Origin: Methanosarcinales archaeon
Lineage (GTDB): Archaea > Halobacteriota > Methanosarcinia > Methanosarcinales > Methanocomedenaceae
Length of the DNA stretch: 59,049 nucleotides
Assembly: GCA_021108405.1 (NCBI GenBank)
Contig: JAIOQW010000163.1
Span: forward strand, 1 to 59,049
Reading direction: 5' to 3'
The notes beneath the pieces are model-generated. The model ran no database searches. It was given only the letters and a program-made list of their open reading frames with translations, and was not told the origin of the DNA. The position numbers and the translations under genes are program-made. This document shows, piece by piece, positions 49,634 through 59,049 of this stretch (position 1 is the stretch's first letter; every line of letters starts with the position of its first letter).

Positions 49634-50539
49634 ATGAACCTTATGGCACCGGCAGAATCAATGTCTACGGCTGTTAATGTAATTGAAGCAGGTGCTGATG
49701 AGATATACCTGGGCATGGAAACACCGGGACTGGTGAATCTTAACCTATCCGGGCGGGGGCAAAGCTGTAATGTAAAGGATGAGATTGAGCTGGCTGATAT
49801 TGTCTCATATGCCCATGGTAGGAACGTGCTGGTGGATTATACTGTTAATACGCCATTCATGGCTGATGCTATGGAAGAGATGTATATCAGGCATGTCATG
49901 TCCGGAGTTGATGCAGGAGTTGATGCTCTGATAGTAGGTGAATTCGGTGCTCTTGCATTATTGAAAGAACTTGATCTTGGGCTGCCCATACATGCCAGTG
50001 TGCTGCTAAATACTTTTAACAGAGGTCAGGTAGAGATGCTTTACAGTATGGGTGTATCAAAAGTAGTACTACCTTTTAAAATAACCATAGATGAGATCAG
50101 TCAGTTGAATGGTCCGGGTGTAACCCTGGAGGTCTTTGGTCAGTTCGGCTGTTCCAACATTAACGGTACATGTCATCTGATACACAATGCTGATGAAGCT
50201 GTTAAACTAGGGCTACCATGTAGAGCGAATTATAGAGTATCTACAGATGGAAGGATCCACAACATACTGGATGCAGGTACGGACTGTTCCCTATGCAGTA
50301 TTGGTGATTTGATGGATGCAGGTGTTGAGACACTGAAAGTAGTAGGCAGGTGCATGAATCCCGAGATGATACGAACGATAATACGGACTTACCGCCAGGC
50401 TATGGACATGGTCAAAGAAGGAGCCTTACCAGGTGAGATCAAGTCCTGGGTACTTGAAGAAATACCTTTTTGGATGATGTTGTGCGATCAGCAGAGGTGT
50501 AAATATTTACCAACACCCATTAACAATTCATATATTTAA
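49634..50539 (+). CDS. U32-family peptidase-like protein
   Basis: About 301 residues from ATG 49634 (AGGTAATAAT upstream; an ATG at 49616 just after the prs stop is also possible). The TIM-barrel-like U32 start MNLMAPAESMSTAVNVIEAG and DEIYLGM is followed by VLVDYTVNTPFM, VGEFGALALL, and the conserved cysteine segment FGQFGCSNINGTC, later CSLCSIGDLM and a late CDQQRC. U32 proteins often bind a [4Fe-4S] cluster through four Cys and act in RNA hydroxylation or quinone-type hydroxylation rather than proteolysis. The specific role is unknown. Confidence 0.75.
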   Translation: MNLMAPAESMSTAVNVIEAGADEIYLGMETPGLVNLNLSGRGQSCNVKDEIELADIVSYAHGRNVLVDYTVNTPFMADAMEEMYIRHVMSGVDAGVDALIVGEFGALALLKELDLGLPIHASVLLNTFNRGQVEMLYSMGVSKVVLPFKITIDEISQLNGPGVTLEVFGQFGCSNINGTCHLIHNADEAVKLGLPCRANYRVSTDGRIHNILDAGTDCSLCSIGDLMDAGVETLKVVGRCMNPEMIRTIIRTYRQAMDMVKEGALPGEIKSWVLEEIPFWMMLCDQQRCKYLPTPINNSYI

Positions 50540-50709
50540 TCATGATATATGCGAAACAGTTTAATAACATACGAATAAATATGGGCTAAAATTCCATCAA
50601 TAATCTAGAACGAATAATTTTATGCAGTGACTGTGTAATAATTTTGCAATGAAAAGATAATAATAAGATGCAATAGCAGGTCTGACCAACACAGGAGAGA
50701 ATACTTGAA
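50540..50709 (+). promoter_or_regulatory. Upstream region of the CODH/ACS operon
   Basis: A 170-base AT-rich gap precedes cdhA, ending in ACAGGAGAGAATACTTGAA before the ATG, a clear Shine-Dalgarno. TATA-like runs (GAATAATTTTATG near 50612-50624, TTTAATAACATA near 50559-50570) occur but the transcription start cannot be fixed. No small gene seen. Confidence 0.35.
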
Positions 50710-53106
50710 ATGGTTTTAAAAAAAGGCAGATTTATTATAGAAGATCTGGAAAATGTCCAGATAAATATAGGTAATATCACAGGTGCCAAAGTCGAAGAAG
50801 AAGAAGACAAAAAAGAAGAAGCACATGGTCCTACCATCGCACCTGGAATACATGGTCTACGTGACTGGGACAGGCGGTTACTTAGCAGGTATGAACCTGT
50901 TTATTCTCCAATTTGTGATTTGTGCTGCTACTGTACTTACGGGAAGTGCGACCTTACAGGTAATAAGGAAGGGGCATGTGGGATCAACATGGAAGCCCAC
51001 CAGGCCCGTGAAGCCATGGTCAGGACCATAACCGGTGCGTCTGCACATGCTGGTCACGGCAGACATCTGTTGCATTACCTGATCGAGCGCTTCGGAGCCG
51101 ACCATCCAATTGATGTGGGACCCAGTAATATAAAAGCCCCTAACACCCAGACAGTACTGGGTATACGTCCGGAGACTATCGGGGATTTTATCCCTGTGCT
51201 AAACTATGTGGAAGAACAGATAACCCAGCTTATAGCAACTGCTCATGCCGGACAGGAAGGAAGTGCACTTGATTTTGACTCAAAGGCCCTTCATGCAGGT
51301 ATGCTTGATCATGTGGGTATGGAAGTATCTGATATAATCCAGATATCATGTCTTGGCTTTCCTAAAAGTGATGAAAATGCTGCTTTTGCCGATATAGGAA
51401 TGGGACTGATCGATTCGGACAAACCTGTACTACTGGTCATAGGACATAACGTTGCTGCTGTAACATATATTATTGACTATGTTGAAGAAAATGACCTGGT
51501 TGATAAGATAGAGGTAGTAGGACTTTGCTGTACTGCAATTGATATGACAAGATACAATATCAGTGCAAAGATCGTAGGATCTATGGCAAAACAGCTAAAA
51601 TATATACGCTCTGGTATTCCTGATGTGATCGTAGTAGATGAACAGTGTATTAGAGGTGATGTATTAAAGGAAGCCAGTAAACTGCATATTCCTGTGATCG
51701 CTACTAATGATAAGATCATGTACAATCTGCCTGATCGAAGCAACGATGATATTAATTCTATTATGGATGATCTCGTATCAGGATCACAGCAAGGAGTATT
51801 ACTATTTGATTTTGATAAGATAGGCGAACTGGCGCCAGAACTTACCTTGAAGATGGCACCTATCAGAAAGGAAAAAGGTTACACAGCCCTGCCTGATGAT
51901 GAAGAGTTCAAGAGACTTACCTCAAGTTGCACTCAGTGTGGTGCCTGTGTGATCAATTGTCCCCAGGGACTTGATATAGATGTAGCTATGACTGCGGCAG
52001 CTGGTGGTGATCTCACTTTATTTGAGATCCTGCATGATAAATGTATAGGGTGCGGCCGGTGTGAGGAAGATTGTCCAAAAGGTATTCCTGTACTGGATGT
52101 GATCGAGAAAGCTGCCCAAAAAGTGATTCGTGAAGAGAAAGGCAAAGTAAGAATAGGGCGCGGCCAGATTGGAGATCCTGAGATAAGGGAAGAAGGAAGA
52201 AATCTTGTGCTTGGGACCACACCAGGTATTGTAGCTATTGTAGGTTGTCCCAACTATCCGGATGGCAGCCGTGATATATATGAAATTGCAGAGGAAATGC
52301 TTAAACGAAGTTATATTGTTGTTACTTCAGGATGCAGTGCTATGGATATAGGTATGTTCAAAGATGATGATGGCAAGACACTATATGAGCGCTTTGGCGG
52401 ACGGTTCTCAAAAGGCAACCTGTTGAATGTAGGTTCGTGCGTCTCAAATGCTCATATCACTGCAACTACTATTAAAGTAGCCAGTATTTTTGCAGGCCGT
52501 AATATAGACGGTAACTATGAAGAGATCGCTGATTATGTATTATGCAGGATAGGTGCCGTGGGACTGGCATGGGGTGCATTTTCACAGAAGGCCCTTTCTA
52601 TCGGTACAGGATGCAACCGTATGGGTATTCCAGTGATACTTGGACCCCACGGACCTAAATATAGACGGGCCTATATTGGGAATCCTTATGATCCTGAAAA
52701 ATGGAATATACTGGATGCACGGGATGGTTCATCTCATTTAATGGAACCTGCTCCCGAACATCTGTTGATTTCGGCTGAAACAAAGGATGAGGCCTTGCCT
52801 ATGCTGGCCAAGCTCTGTTTCAGGCCAGGTGATAACAGTCTGGGTAGAATGATCAAACTTACACATTATATTGAACTTAGCGAGAAGTATCTTGGGGAAC
52901 TCCCTGATGACTGGCATGTGTATGTAAGGAGCGAAGCCGACCTGCCACTGGCAAAGAAAGAAATGCTACTTAAGATCCTAGAACAGGAACACGGGTGGGA
53001 GATTAACTGGAAAAAGAAAAAGATCATAAAAGGACCATTCAGAAGGCCGGATGTTTCTTTCCAGCCTACGAATGTACCCGGATTATGCAAGGGGGTGTCA
53101 GTATAA
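50710..53106 (+). CDS. cdhA: CO dehydrogenase/acetyl-CoA decarbonylase alpha subunit
   Basis: The 798-residue protein has archaeal CdhA length and features. N-terminal Cys motifs for the bridging clusters ([16 protein letters not shown], about 73-88) and two ferredoxin motifs ([14 protein letters not shown] near 410; [14 protein letters not shown] near 448) are present. C-cluster ligands lie in HAGH, the QC of [24 protein letters not shown] and GTGCNRMG. It oxidises CO to CO2 at the Ni-Fe-S C-cluster within the CODH/ACS complex. It shares one base with the cdhB start. Confidence 0.96.
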   Translation: MVLKKGRFIIEDLENVQINIGNITGAKVEEEEDKKEEAHGPTIAPGIHGLRDWDRRLLSRYEPVYSPICDLCCYCTYGKCDLTGNKEGACGINMEAHQAREAMVRTITGASAHAGHGRHLLHYLIERFGADHPIDVGPSNIKAPNTQTVLGIRPETIGDFIPVLNYVEEQITQLIATAHAGQEGSALDFDSKALHAGMLDHVGMEVSDIIQISCLGFPKSDENAAFADIGMGLIDSDKPVLLVIGHNVAAVTYIIDYVEENDLVDKIEVVGLCCTAIDMTRYNISAKIVGSMAKQLKYIRSGIPDVIVVDEQCIRGDVLKEASKLHIPVIATNDKIMYNLPDRSNDDINSIMDDLVSGSQQGVLLFDFDKIGELAPELTLKMAPIRKEKGYTALPDDEEFKRLTSSCTQCGACVINCPQGLDIDVAMTAAAGGDLTLFEILHDKCIGCGRCEEDCPKGIPVLDVIEKAAQKVIREEKGKVRIGRGQIGDPEIREEGRNLVLGTTPGIVAIVGCPNYPDGSRDIYEIAEEMLKRSYIVVTSGCSAMDIGMFKDDDGKTLYERFGGRFSKGNLLNVGSCVSNAHITATTIKVASIFAGRNIDGNYEEIADYVLCRIGAVGLAWGAFSQKALSIGTGCNRMGIPVILGPHGPKYRRAYIGNPYDPEKWNILDARDGSSHLMEPAPEHLLISAETKDEALPMLAKLCFRPGDNSLGRMIKLTHYIELSEKYLGELPDDWHVYVRSEADLPLAKKEMLLKILEQEHGWEINWKKKKIIKGPFRRPDVSFQPTNVPGLCKGVSV

Positions 53107-53651
53107 TGGCACAAAAAACAGTAGATACTACTAAGCGGGCTGTACCATTTGATAGGGCAAATGTGCCCGGACCAAAGATGGCTAAACCTGTGAAAGCCGA
53201 ATTGGCAGGTAAATTAATTTCAAAAGCCAAGCGTCCGCTGCTTATAGTAGGGACACCGGGTGCTGATACGGGGATCCCGGAAATTATCAAGACATTTAAT
53301 AGTAATAATATTCCGGTAGCAGCAACAGGAAGCTGTTTGAAGGCATTAAAGCAAGCAGATGTCGAAGCTACTTATGTAAATCTTCATGCATTAGTCTCAT
53401 ATTTGAAAGACCCTAAATGGAAGGGATTTGATGGCAATGGGAATTATGATACTGCGATCTTTGTGGGTCATACTTACTACTATGCCAGCCAGTTGATGTC
53501 TACGTTAAAGAACTTTACTACGATAAAGGTAATCTCTATTGACAGGCATTATCATCCGAATGCTCAATTGTCGTTTGGGAACCTTAATGATGATGATTTT
53601 AGAACGGCACTTAAAATAGTAGCCGCACAATTAGAACAAAATCCTAGCTAA
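53106..53651 (+). CDS. cdhB: CO dehydrogenase epsilon subunit
   Basis: The ATG at 53106 uses the last base of the cdhA stop, giving 181 residues; AAGGGGGTG precedes it. The Rossmann-like chain KRPLLIVGTPGADTGIPEII, FVGHTYYYASQLMSTLKN, SIDRHYHPNAQLSFGNL is characteristic of CdhB, which associates with CdhA in an alpha2-epsilon2 CODH component. The last residues QLEQNPS and the stop are encoded inside copy 6 of the dispersed hairpin repeat, so the natural C-terminus may have been altered. Confidence 0.93.
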   Translation: MAQKTVDTTKRAVPFDRANVPGPKMAKPVKAELAGKLISKAKRPLLIVGTPGADTGIPEIIKTFNSNNIPVAATGSCLKALKQADVEATYVNLHALVSYLKDPKWKGFDGNGNYDTAIFVGHTYYYASQLMSTLKNFTTIKVISIDRHYHPNAQLSFGNLNDDDFRTALKIVAAQLEQNPS

Positions 53652-53690
53652 CGCTCGGATTTTCTTGAGTAAATCAAGTTATACTTAACA
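53634..53690. repeat. Dispersed hairpin repeat, copy 6
   Basis: GAACAAAATCCTAGCTAACG then CTCGGATTTTCTTGAGTAAATC and AAGTTATACTT. The AAAATCC/GGATTTT arms enclose TAGCTAACGCTC. It overlaps the end of cdhB and lies in the 102-base gap before cdhC. The tail matches copy 1. Confidence 0.75.
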
Positions 53691-53753
53691 TATTAAAAAA
53701 AAATAACATTAATGAAACAGGTTATGAGATAAACACGCAAGTGAGGCAGAATA

Positions 53754-55163
53754 ATGGCAGACGAATATCCATTTGAAATATCACCTATGTTCGAAGGAGA
53801 AAGGGTTAGAAAGGACGATCTTTATATTGAATTTGCAGGCCCTAAATCCAAAGGATTCGAATTGGTCAGAGTTGCCGAAGAGAATGAGATAGAAGATGAC
53901 GGATTTACACTTATCGGTCCTGATATCTCAGAAATGGAGGAAGGCTTACTCTATCCATTAGGAATGATATACCGTATTTCAGGGGCACTGGTAGAACCGG
54001 ACCTGGAGGCTATTGTAGAGAGACGAAATCATGATTTCCAGAACTATATCCAGGGAATGATGCATTTGAACCAGCGGTATGATGTATGGCTGAGGATCAG
54101 TAAGGACATGATAGCTAATGGCCTGGAATCCCTGGAACATATTGCAAAAGCTACTATGATGCTTTTTAAGAATGAACTTTCCTTTATTGAAAAGATAGAG
54201 GCTGTTTATATCACAGACCTTGAAAAGGTAGAAGAGGAACTTACCAAAGCTATGGAAATATATGCTGCCCGGGATGAAAGGACAAAGAACCTTCATGATG
54301 AGGATGTGGATAATTTCTACGGATGTACACTTTGCCAGAGTTTTGCACCTACCAGTGTATGTGTGATAACACCTGATCGGATCGCACTGTGCGGTGCAAT
54401 TAACTGGTTTGACGGCAGAGCTGCTGCAAAAGTAGACCCGGAAGGTCCGCAGTTCGCTATTGAGAAGGGTGAATGCCTGGATGTAATAGGTGGAGAATAT
54501 ACAGGTGTCAATGAAGTTGCCTTGAAAATGTCAGGCGGTGAATATAATAAGATCAAACTGCATAGTTTCTTTGAATTTCCACATACTTCATGCGGGTGTT
54601 TTGAAGTCGTAGGTTTCTTTATGCCTGAAGTGGATGGTATAGGCTGGGTGGACCGTGATTATACAGGCCTGGCTCCTAACGGGCTGGCATTCAGTACTAT
54701 GGCAGGACAGACCGGTGGCGGTAAGCAGGTCATGGGATTCTTAGGTGTAGGTATCAATTACTTCAGGTCACCTAAGTTCATCCAGGCAGATGGAGGTTGG
54801 AACAGGACAGTATGGATGCCAAAGGACCTTAAAAATAAAGTACTCTCCGATATCCCGTCAAGTATTGTAGATAAAGTAGCAACGCAAGATGATGTTGATG
54901 ACCTGGATAAATTAAAACAGTTCTTGATAGATAAAGAACATCCGGTTGTAGAAAAATGGCCTGCAAAAGAGGAGGAAAAGGCCAAACCACCTGAGAAAAA
55001 AGCAGATGAGGTTGGCCAGGTAGCACCTGGTCCGGGAGTATTTGCTCCGACAATGCCTCTAGATATTCCATCCATGATCGGTGGCGGTGGTGAAGGTATC
55101 AAAGTAACATTAAAGAATGCAAAGATCTCCATTGATAAGATAATTATCACTAATAAGAAGTAA
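53754..55163 (+). CDS. cdhC: Acetyl-CoA synthase/decarbonylase beta subunit
   Basis: The 469-residue protein carries the A-cluster cysteines in YGCTLCQSFAP (about 189-193), ALCGAINWFDG (about 213) and HTSCGCFEV (about 280), plus DRDYTG and MAGQTGGGKQVMGFLGVG. It cleaves or forms the C-C and C-S bonds of acetyl-CoA at the Ni-Ni-[4Fe-4S] cluster. The C-terminal 60 residues are a charged Pro-rich linker and a short closing helix, as in methanogen CdhC. GTGAGGCAG precedes the ATG. Confidence 0.96.
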   Translation: MADEYPFEISPMFEGERVRKDDLYIEFAGPKSKGFELVRVAEENEIEDDGFTLIGPDISEMEEGLLYPLGMIYRISGALVEPDLEAIVERRNHDFQNYIQGMMHLNQRYDVWLRISKDMIANGLESLEHIAKATMMLFKNELSFIEKIEAVYITDLEKVEEELTKAMEIYAARDERTKNLHDEDVDNFYGCTLCQSFAPTSVCVITPDRIALCGAINWFDGRAAAKVDPEGPQFAIEKGECLDVIGGEYTGVNEVALKMSGGEYNKIKLHSFFEFPHTSCGCFEVVGFFMPEVDGIGWVDRDYTGLAPNGLAFSTMAGQTGGGKQVMGFLGVGINYFRSPKFIQADGGWNRTVWMPKDLKNKVLSDIPSSIVDKVATQDDVDDLDKLKQFLIDKEHPVVEKWPAKEEEKAKPPEKKADEVGQVAPGPGVFAPTMPLDIPSMIGGGGEGIKVTLKNAKISIDKIIITNKK

Positions 55164-55178
55164 TTTTTAGAGGTAGCC

Positions 55179-55928
55179 TTGAGAGTTATTGCAATTACCG
55201 GAAAAGGAGGAACTGGCAAAACCGCAATCGCAGCAATGCTAATACGGTCATTGGTGAGTAAGAACATGACAATACTTGCAGTAGATGCGGACCCTGACAC
55301 AAATCTTCCTGAAGCACTGGGAGATACGGTTGAGGAGACAGTAGGCGACCAGAGGGAGTTCATGCTAAGAGAACGAGATAATCTGCCTCCTGATGTTGAT
55401 AAGGAAAGGATGCTTGAATCAAAGATATACAGTATACTTGCTGAGCGACATGGATATGACCTGCTTGTTATGGGAAGGCCTGACGGCCCAGGATGTTATT
55501 GTTACACTAATAACCTTTTAAGAGGAATTATGGACAGGATCGTTAAGAACTATGATCTGACAATTATTGATACGGCAGCCGGACTGGAACATCTGAGCAG
55601 ACGTATTATCAGGGATGTGGACGAACTTATTGTAGTAACTGACGGGTCAAAACGAGGACTTCAAACCGCACAACGTATACGTGTGCTTGTAGATGAAATA
55701 GGCTTGAATATTAGTCATATGCATGTTATATTAAATAAAGTGACACCACAGAACCGGGATCGGCTTATCGAATTGGTAAAACAGTTGGAACTTGAGATGG
55801 TTGGAATGGTACCTTATGATGAGGCTTTGGCCAGGTTAGACCTTGAGGGTATTTCGTTAATGGAACTACCAAAAAACTCTTTGGCTCAGGTTGAGATTGA
55901 TAAAATTATTATGAAACTGGGAATGTGA
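55179..55928 (+). CDS. cooC: CooC-type nickel-insertion ATPase
   Basis: The 249-residue MinD/ParA-like ATPase has deviant Walker A GKGGTGKT (about 8-15), AVDADPDTNLPEALG and a CxC-type metal site in GPGCYCYTNNLLRG, the CooC signature for Ni handling. It starts at TTG 55179 with AGAGGTAG upstream. It lies between cdhC and cdhD as in Methanosarcina operons and matures the Ni sites of CODH or ACS. Confidence 0.9.
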   Translation: MRVIAITGKGGTGKTAIAAMLIRSLVSKNMTILAVDADPDTNLPEALGDTVEETVGDQREFMLRERDNLPPDVDKERMLESKIYSILAERHGYDLLVMGRPDGPGCYCYTNNLLRGIMDRIVKNYDLTIIDTAAGLEHLSRRIIRDVDELIVVTDGSKRGLQTAQRIRVLVDEIGLNISHMHVILNKVTPQNRDRLIELVKQLELEMVGMVPYDEALARLDLEGISLMELPKNSLAQVEIDKIIMKLGM

Positions 55929-55943
55929 AGGGTGGAATTATTT

Positions 55944-57248
55944 ATGACAAAAAAGATTACTTTATCCAAATTAAACGGTCTGCTTAAAGATATGGAAGTA
56001 GAGGCTTTAGAGGGTGTAACCATTGAAGGTGATATTGAACTGGAAATGGATGCCATAGGCGGGCTTAACCCACAACTAGCTTATATGCTCGGACAGGAGA
56101 CTGCACAGATAGCCGGGCATTTGATCAATATTTCCCAGCTTTTGGGTTATCCTGTAGATCAATTACTTAGTAAACCGGTAAATGATGATAAACAAAGAAT
56201 GATTAAACCAATGGAACTGAACCGCTCTACATTCCAGGTCAATAAGATGGAGGAATGGACGAACGAGATACAGGAAGTTACTCTTGGTGCTTCTTCTTCA
56301 GACGGTGGGACCAGGAAGTCTATCATCACAGTAGGAGGAGAGAATGCACTGCCTTACTATTTTGATAGTCCTATGCCGCACCGTAATCATATCACAATGG
56401 ATGTCTTTGATATGCCTATTGGAATGGCAAAGGCTGTAAAATCAAATTATGAGGATGTGATGGATAGTCCGGCAGAATGGGCTAAAAAAAATGTTAATGA
56501 ATTCGGAGCTGATATGGTTACCATTCACCTGATCAGTACTGACCCTAATATAAAAGATACGTCAGCAAAAGAAGCTGCAGAGACTGTAGCTGATGTGCTT
56601 CAGGCAGTAGATGTGCCAATTGTGATAGGTGGCAGCGGTAATCCTGAGAAAGACCCTGAAGTATTGGAGAAAGCTGCTGAGATTGCGCAGGGTGAGCGGG
56701 TACTACTGGCCAGTGCCAGTCTGAACCTGGATTATGAGCGTATTGCAAATGCAGCCAAAGAGTATGGTCATGTGGTGTTATCATGGACGCAGCTTGAGAT
56801 CAATGCACAAAAGGAACTCAACAGGAAATTAATGAAACAGTGTAATGTCGATAGAGAGGATATTATTATGGACCCGACAACGGCTGCACTGGGTTACGGG
56901 TTGGATTATGCTTATACTAATATGGAACGCATACGCCTTGCTGGTCTTGTCGGAGATGATGAACTGAACTTCCCTATGAGCAGCGGTACTACTAATGCAT
57001 GGGGTGCACGTGAGTCCTGGATGATAGATTCGCCATTAAAAGAAGACAGCGACTGGGGCCCCCGGGAATATAGAGGACCTATCTGGGAGATCATTACAGG
57101 CTTAACCCTGGCACTGGGAGGTAATGACCTGTTCATGATGATGCATCCTGCTTCTGTGGCTGTACTTAAGGAGATCACCAAGAGTCTTCATGGGTCTCTT
57201 GCCAGGGATACGGTTGATATCTCTAACTGGGTAACTACCAAGGTGTAA
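55944..57248 (+). CDS. cdhD: Corrinoid/iron-sulfur protein small subunit, CODH/ACS delta
   Basis: About 434 residues from ATG 55944 (GGGTGG upstream; a GTG at 55932 is also in frame). The TIM-barrel region has [69 protein letters not shown] and LIMMHP-like [12 protein letters not shown], typical of CdhD. With CdhE it transfers the methyl group between tetrahydrosarcinapterin and the A-cluster. It ends two bases before cdhE. Confidence 0.95.
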   Translation: MTKKITLSKLNGLLKDMEVEALEGVTIEGDIELEMDAIGGLNPQLAYMLGQETAQIAGHLINISQLLGYPVDQLLSKPVNDDKQRMIKPMELNRSTFQVNKMEEWTNEIQEVTLGASSSDGGTRKSIITVGGENALPYYFDSPMPHRNHITMDVFDMPIGMAKAVKSNYEDVMDSPAEWAKKNVNEFGADMVTIHLISTDPNIKDTSAKEAAETVADVLQAVDVPIVIGGSGNPEKDPEVLEKAAEIAQGERVLLASASLNLDYERIANAAKEYGHVVLSWTQLEINAQKELNRKLMKQCNVDREDIIMDPTTAALGYGLDYAYTNMERIRLAGLVGDDELNFPMSSGTTNAWGARESWMIDSPLKEDSDWGPREYRGPIWEIITGLTLALGGNDLFMMMHPASVAVLKEITKSLHGSLARDTVDISNWVTTKV

Positions 57249-57250
57249 TA

Positions 57251-58657
57251 ATGAAGATCAACAGCCCTCTTGAAGTATATCAGTATCTCCCACAGACCAA
57301 TTGCCAGGAATGTGGTGAGCTTACATGCATGGCGTTTGCATCTCATTTGATCGATCGCTCAATCAAACTGGAAGATTGTAAACCTATCCTGGAAGACGCT
57401 TATAAGGAAAAGTATCAGGATCTGAGTGAATTAATGGCTCCTGAGATCGCAGAAGTAATTATTGGGGTGGGTGAGCATGCTGTAACAGTCGGTGGTGATG
57501 ATGTGCTGTACCGTCATCAGTTGACCTTTTTTAATCCTCCTGCCTTTGCAGTTGATGTCTGGGATACTATGTCGCAAAGCGATTTGATTGAAAGAGTAAC
57601 ATTTATAAAAGATTATAAAAAATTCTATGTCGGGCGGTTCCTTACACTTGACATGATCGCAATACGCAGTGTTTCGGGTGACCCTGATACTTTCAAACAT
57701 GCTGTTACTTTAGTGATGGAACATACGGAACTTCCCCTGGTATTATGCAGTCTTGATCCTGCGGTACTACAGGCAGGATTGGAAGTGGCAGCAGAGAAAA
57801 AACCGTTATTATATGCTGCTACTAAGGATAACTGGCAGGATGTATATGATCTTGTAGTAGAGTATAATGTGCCTGTAGTTCTGTTCGCACCTGATGAGTT
57901 GGATACTTTAAAGAGCTTGGCAATTACATTCATTGAAAACGGATGTAAGGATCTGATCCTTGATCCTGGTACGAATCCACAGGGTAGGAATCTACGTGAA
58001 TCCTTTGAGAACTTCATAATGATCAGGCGTGCCGGTATCAAGGAAGGACAAAAAGAAATAGCATTTCCATTAATGGCTGTACCTATGACCGCATATATGA
58101 CCAATGATGACCCGGTATCTGCCAGTTACTGGGAAACTGTATTATGTGGTGTATTCACAGTGCGGTACGGGGATATTATGATACTGCATAGCATTGAACC
58201 TTATGCCTTGCTTCCGGAAATGCACATTAAGGATACTGTCTATACTGACCCCAGGACTCCTGTTAAGGTTGATTCGAGGGTATACAAGGTTGGTTCACCT
58301 GATAAGGATTCGCCTGTGTTTGTAACTACTAATTTTGCTCTTACTTTCTATACTGTTGAGAGTGACCTGGCCAGTAATGAGATCAACTGCCATCTACTGG
58401 CTGTGGATACTGATGGACTTGGTGTGGAAGCAGCAGTGGCTGGCGGACAGCTTACTGGTAAAAATATTGCCGATGATTTTAAAAAGAGTAATTTTGATTT
58501 TAGTGATAAGACCAGTCATAATATTGTGATCATTCCGGGTCTGGCTGCAAGATTGCAGGGTGACCTGGAGGATACTTCAGGATTGAATGTGATGGTGGGA
58601 CCACCGGATAGTGGCAGGATTCCTGGGTGGATGGAGAAGAACTGGGATGGCAAATAG
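57251..58657 (+). CDS. cdhE: Corrinoid/iron-sulfur protein large subunit, CODH/ACS gamma
   Basis: The 468-residue protein starts MKINSPLEVYQYLPQTNCQE with the [4Fe-4S] ligands C18, C21, C26 and C43, followed by a TIM barrel (VGGDDVLYRHQLTFFNPP to YGDIMILHSIEPYALLPEM) and a C-terminal corrinoid-binding domain (NFALTFYTVESDL, GVEAAVAGGQLTG, IIPGLAARLQGDLED). It carries the methylated corrinoid in the complex. AAGGTGTAATA precedes the ATG. It is the last gene of the cdh operon. Confidence 0.96.
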   Translation: MKINSPLEVYQYLPQTNCQECGELTCMAFASHLIDRSIKLEDCKPILEDAYKEKYQDLSELMAPEIAEVIIGVGEHAVTVGGDDVLYRHQLTFFNPPAFAVDVWDTMSQSDLIERVTFIKDYKKFYVGRFLTLDMIAIRSVSGDPDTFKHAVTLVMEHTELPLVLCSLDPAVLQAGLEVAAEKKPLLYAATKDNWQDVYDLVVEYNVPVVLFAPDELDTLKSLAITFIENGCKDLILDPGTNPQGRNLRESFENFIMIRRAGIKEGQKEIAFPLMAVPMTAYMTNDDPVSASYWETVLCGVFTVRYGDIMILHSIEPYALLPEMHIKDTVYTDPRTPVKVDSRVYKVGSPDKDSPVFVTTNFALTFYTVESDLASNEINCHLLAVDTDGLGVEAAVAGGQLTGKNIADDFKKSNFDFSDKTSHNIVIIPGLAARLQGDLEDTSGLNVMVGPPDSGRIPGWMEKNWDGK

Positions 58658-58769
58658 TGAAATAATTGAAAAAATCAAAGATGGAAAATTTGTTAATTAA
58701 CGACAAACTTTCAAGAAAAAAATACCTTATTCCATTACTAATGTGCAATACTTAGGTGAAATTTAGATA

Positions 58770-59033
58770 ATGGAATTTAAGAAAATATTGTATATAATAC
58801 TATTGCTTGCATTTGGTTATTCAATTTATGAATTTATTAAAAATACCACAATAGATACTTTTTTTTATAATTTTATAATTGGGATAATTTCTTATTCAGT
58901 AATTGTAATCTTTTTTTTTCTAATAAATTCGGAAATTGAATATTCTTATAGAAGTCAATCAAAGGAAATTATAAAATTCATGCCCTTATTATTATGGCTC
59001 TTCCTGGATTCCAAGTTGGTGAATTTGAATTGA
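58770..59033 (+). CDS. Small membrane protein, unknown
   Basis: The 87-residue protein has two strong hydrophobic segments (about 5-20 and 30-55) and a third weaker one (about 70-82). No family is recognised. The DNA is distinctly AT-rich compared with the cdh operon, and there is no convincing RBS. The 112 bases between cdhE and this ORF show nothing else. A real gene is plausible but not certain. Confidence 0.4.
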   Translation: MEFKKILYIILLLAFGYSIYEFIKNTTIDTFFYNFIIGIISYSVIVIFFFLINSEIEYSYRSQSKEIIKFMPLLLWLFLDSKLVNLN

Positions 59034-59049
59034 ACAAGTAGCTAAAAGC

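Noticed and set aside
1-59049. tRNA, rRNA or complete insertion sequences
   Set aside because: No cloverleaf, rRNA core motif or transposase gene was recognised on reading; a covariance-model scan would be needed to exclude short RNAs.

Overview
The window looks like archaeal chromosome from a methane-metabolising Methanosarcinales relative, most likely an ANME-2 type organism. Seen directly: a complete acetyl-CoA decarbonylase/synthase (CODH/ACS) operon in the methanogen order (cdhA-cdhB-cdhC-cooC-like-cdhD-cdhE), a Group II F420-dependent sulfite/nitrite reductase-like protein (Fsr), a dihydromethanopterin reductase-like flavoprotein, an AglB/STT3 oligosaccharyltransferase, Methanosarcina-type duplicated S-layer domains, archaeal type IV pilins and an archaeal Vms1-like release factor. 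No mcr genes lie in the window, so the ANME placement is inference.

Layout. 1-1.7 kb: aVLRF1-like ribosome-rescue factor and a Cache lipoprotein. 2.0-15.3 kb: thirteen co-directional, closely packed or overlapping genes. They comprise secreted membrane-anchored Ig-like proteins, a JAMM protease, a winged-helix protein, five paralogous archaeal STAND-type ATPases (one with a large in-frame internal deletion, others mosaic), a VIT-vWA surface protein and a small membrane protein. 15.3-20.5 kb (minus): a four-gene signalling operon of seven-PAS-STAS sensor, Roadblock/LC7 protein, degenerate KaiC-small GTPase fusion and KaiC-like ATPase. 21.4-25.7 kb: an S-layer protein and an SGNH-hydrolase surface protein that share a C-terminal helical domain. 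25.7-35.5 kb: a type IV pilus/archaellum-like cluster (two FlaH/KaiC-like ATPases, one starting at AUA, a FlaI/TadA ATPase, a double-length FlaJ/TadC, and three pilin-type proteins, one carrying four LamG domains). 35.5-41.6 kb: group II intron relic, DmrX-like flavoprotein, hairpin repeats, AglB, HEPN/MNT pair, toxin-antitoxin debris and an orphan nuclease candidate. 41.6-46.7 kb: FAD/Fe-S oxidoreductase pair, Lrp regulator divergent from Fsr. 46.7-50.5 kb: broken receiver gene, an unknown gene, GNAT, Prs, U32 peptidase. 50.7-58.7 kb: CODH/ACS operon.

How it fits together. The right end is core C1/acetyl-CoA metabolism with redox accessories (Fsr, FAD/CCG pair, DmrX). The left and middle are dominated by cell-surface construction and signalling: S-layer, N-glycosylation, pili with carbohydrate-binding-type domains, and ATPase/surface-protein pairs. 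The most promising candidates for an undescribed system are the 2.0-15.3 kb ATPase/surface-protein/JAMM locus and the PAS-STAS/Roadblock/KaiC-GTPase operon. A dispersed hairpin repeat family (core AACAAAATCC...GGATTTTGTT) punctuates the window; it ends a truncated receiver gene and supplies the last codons of cdhB.
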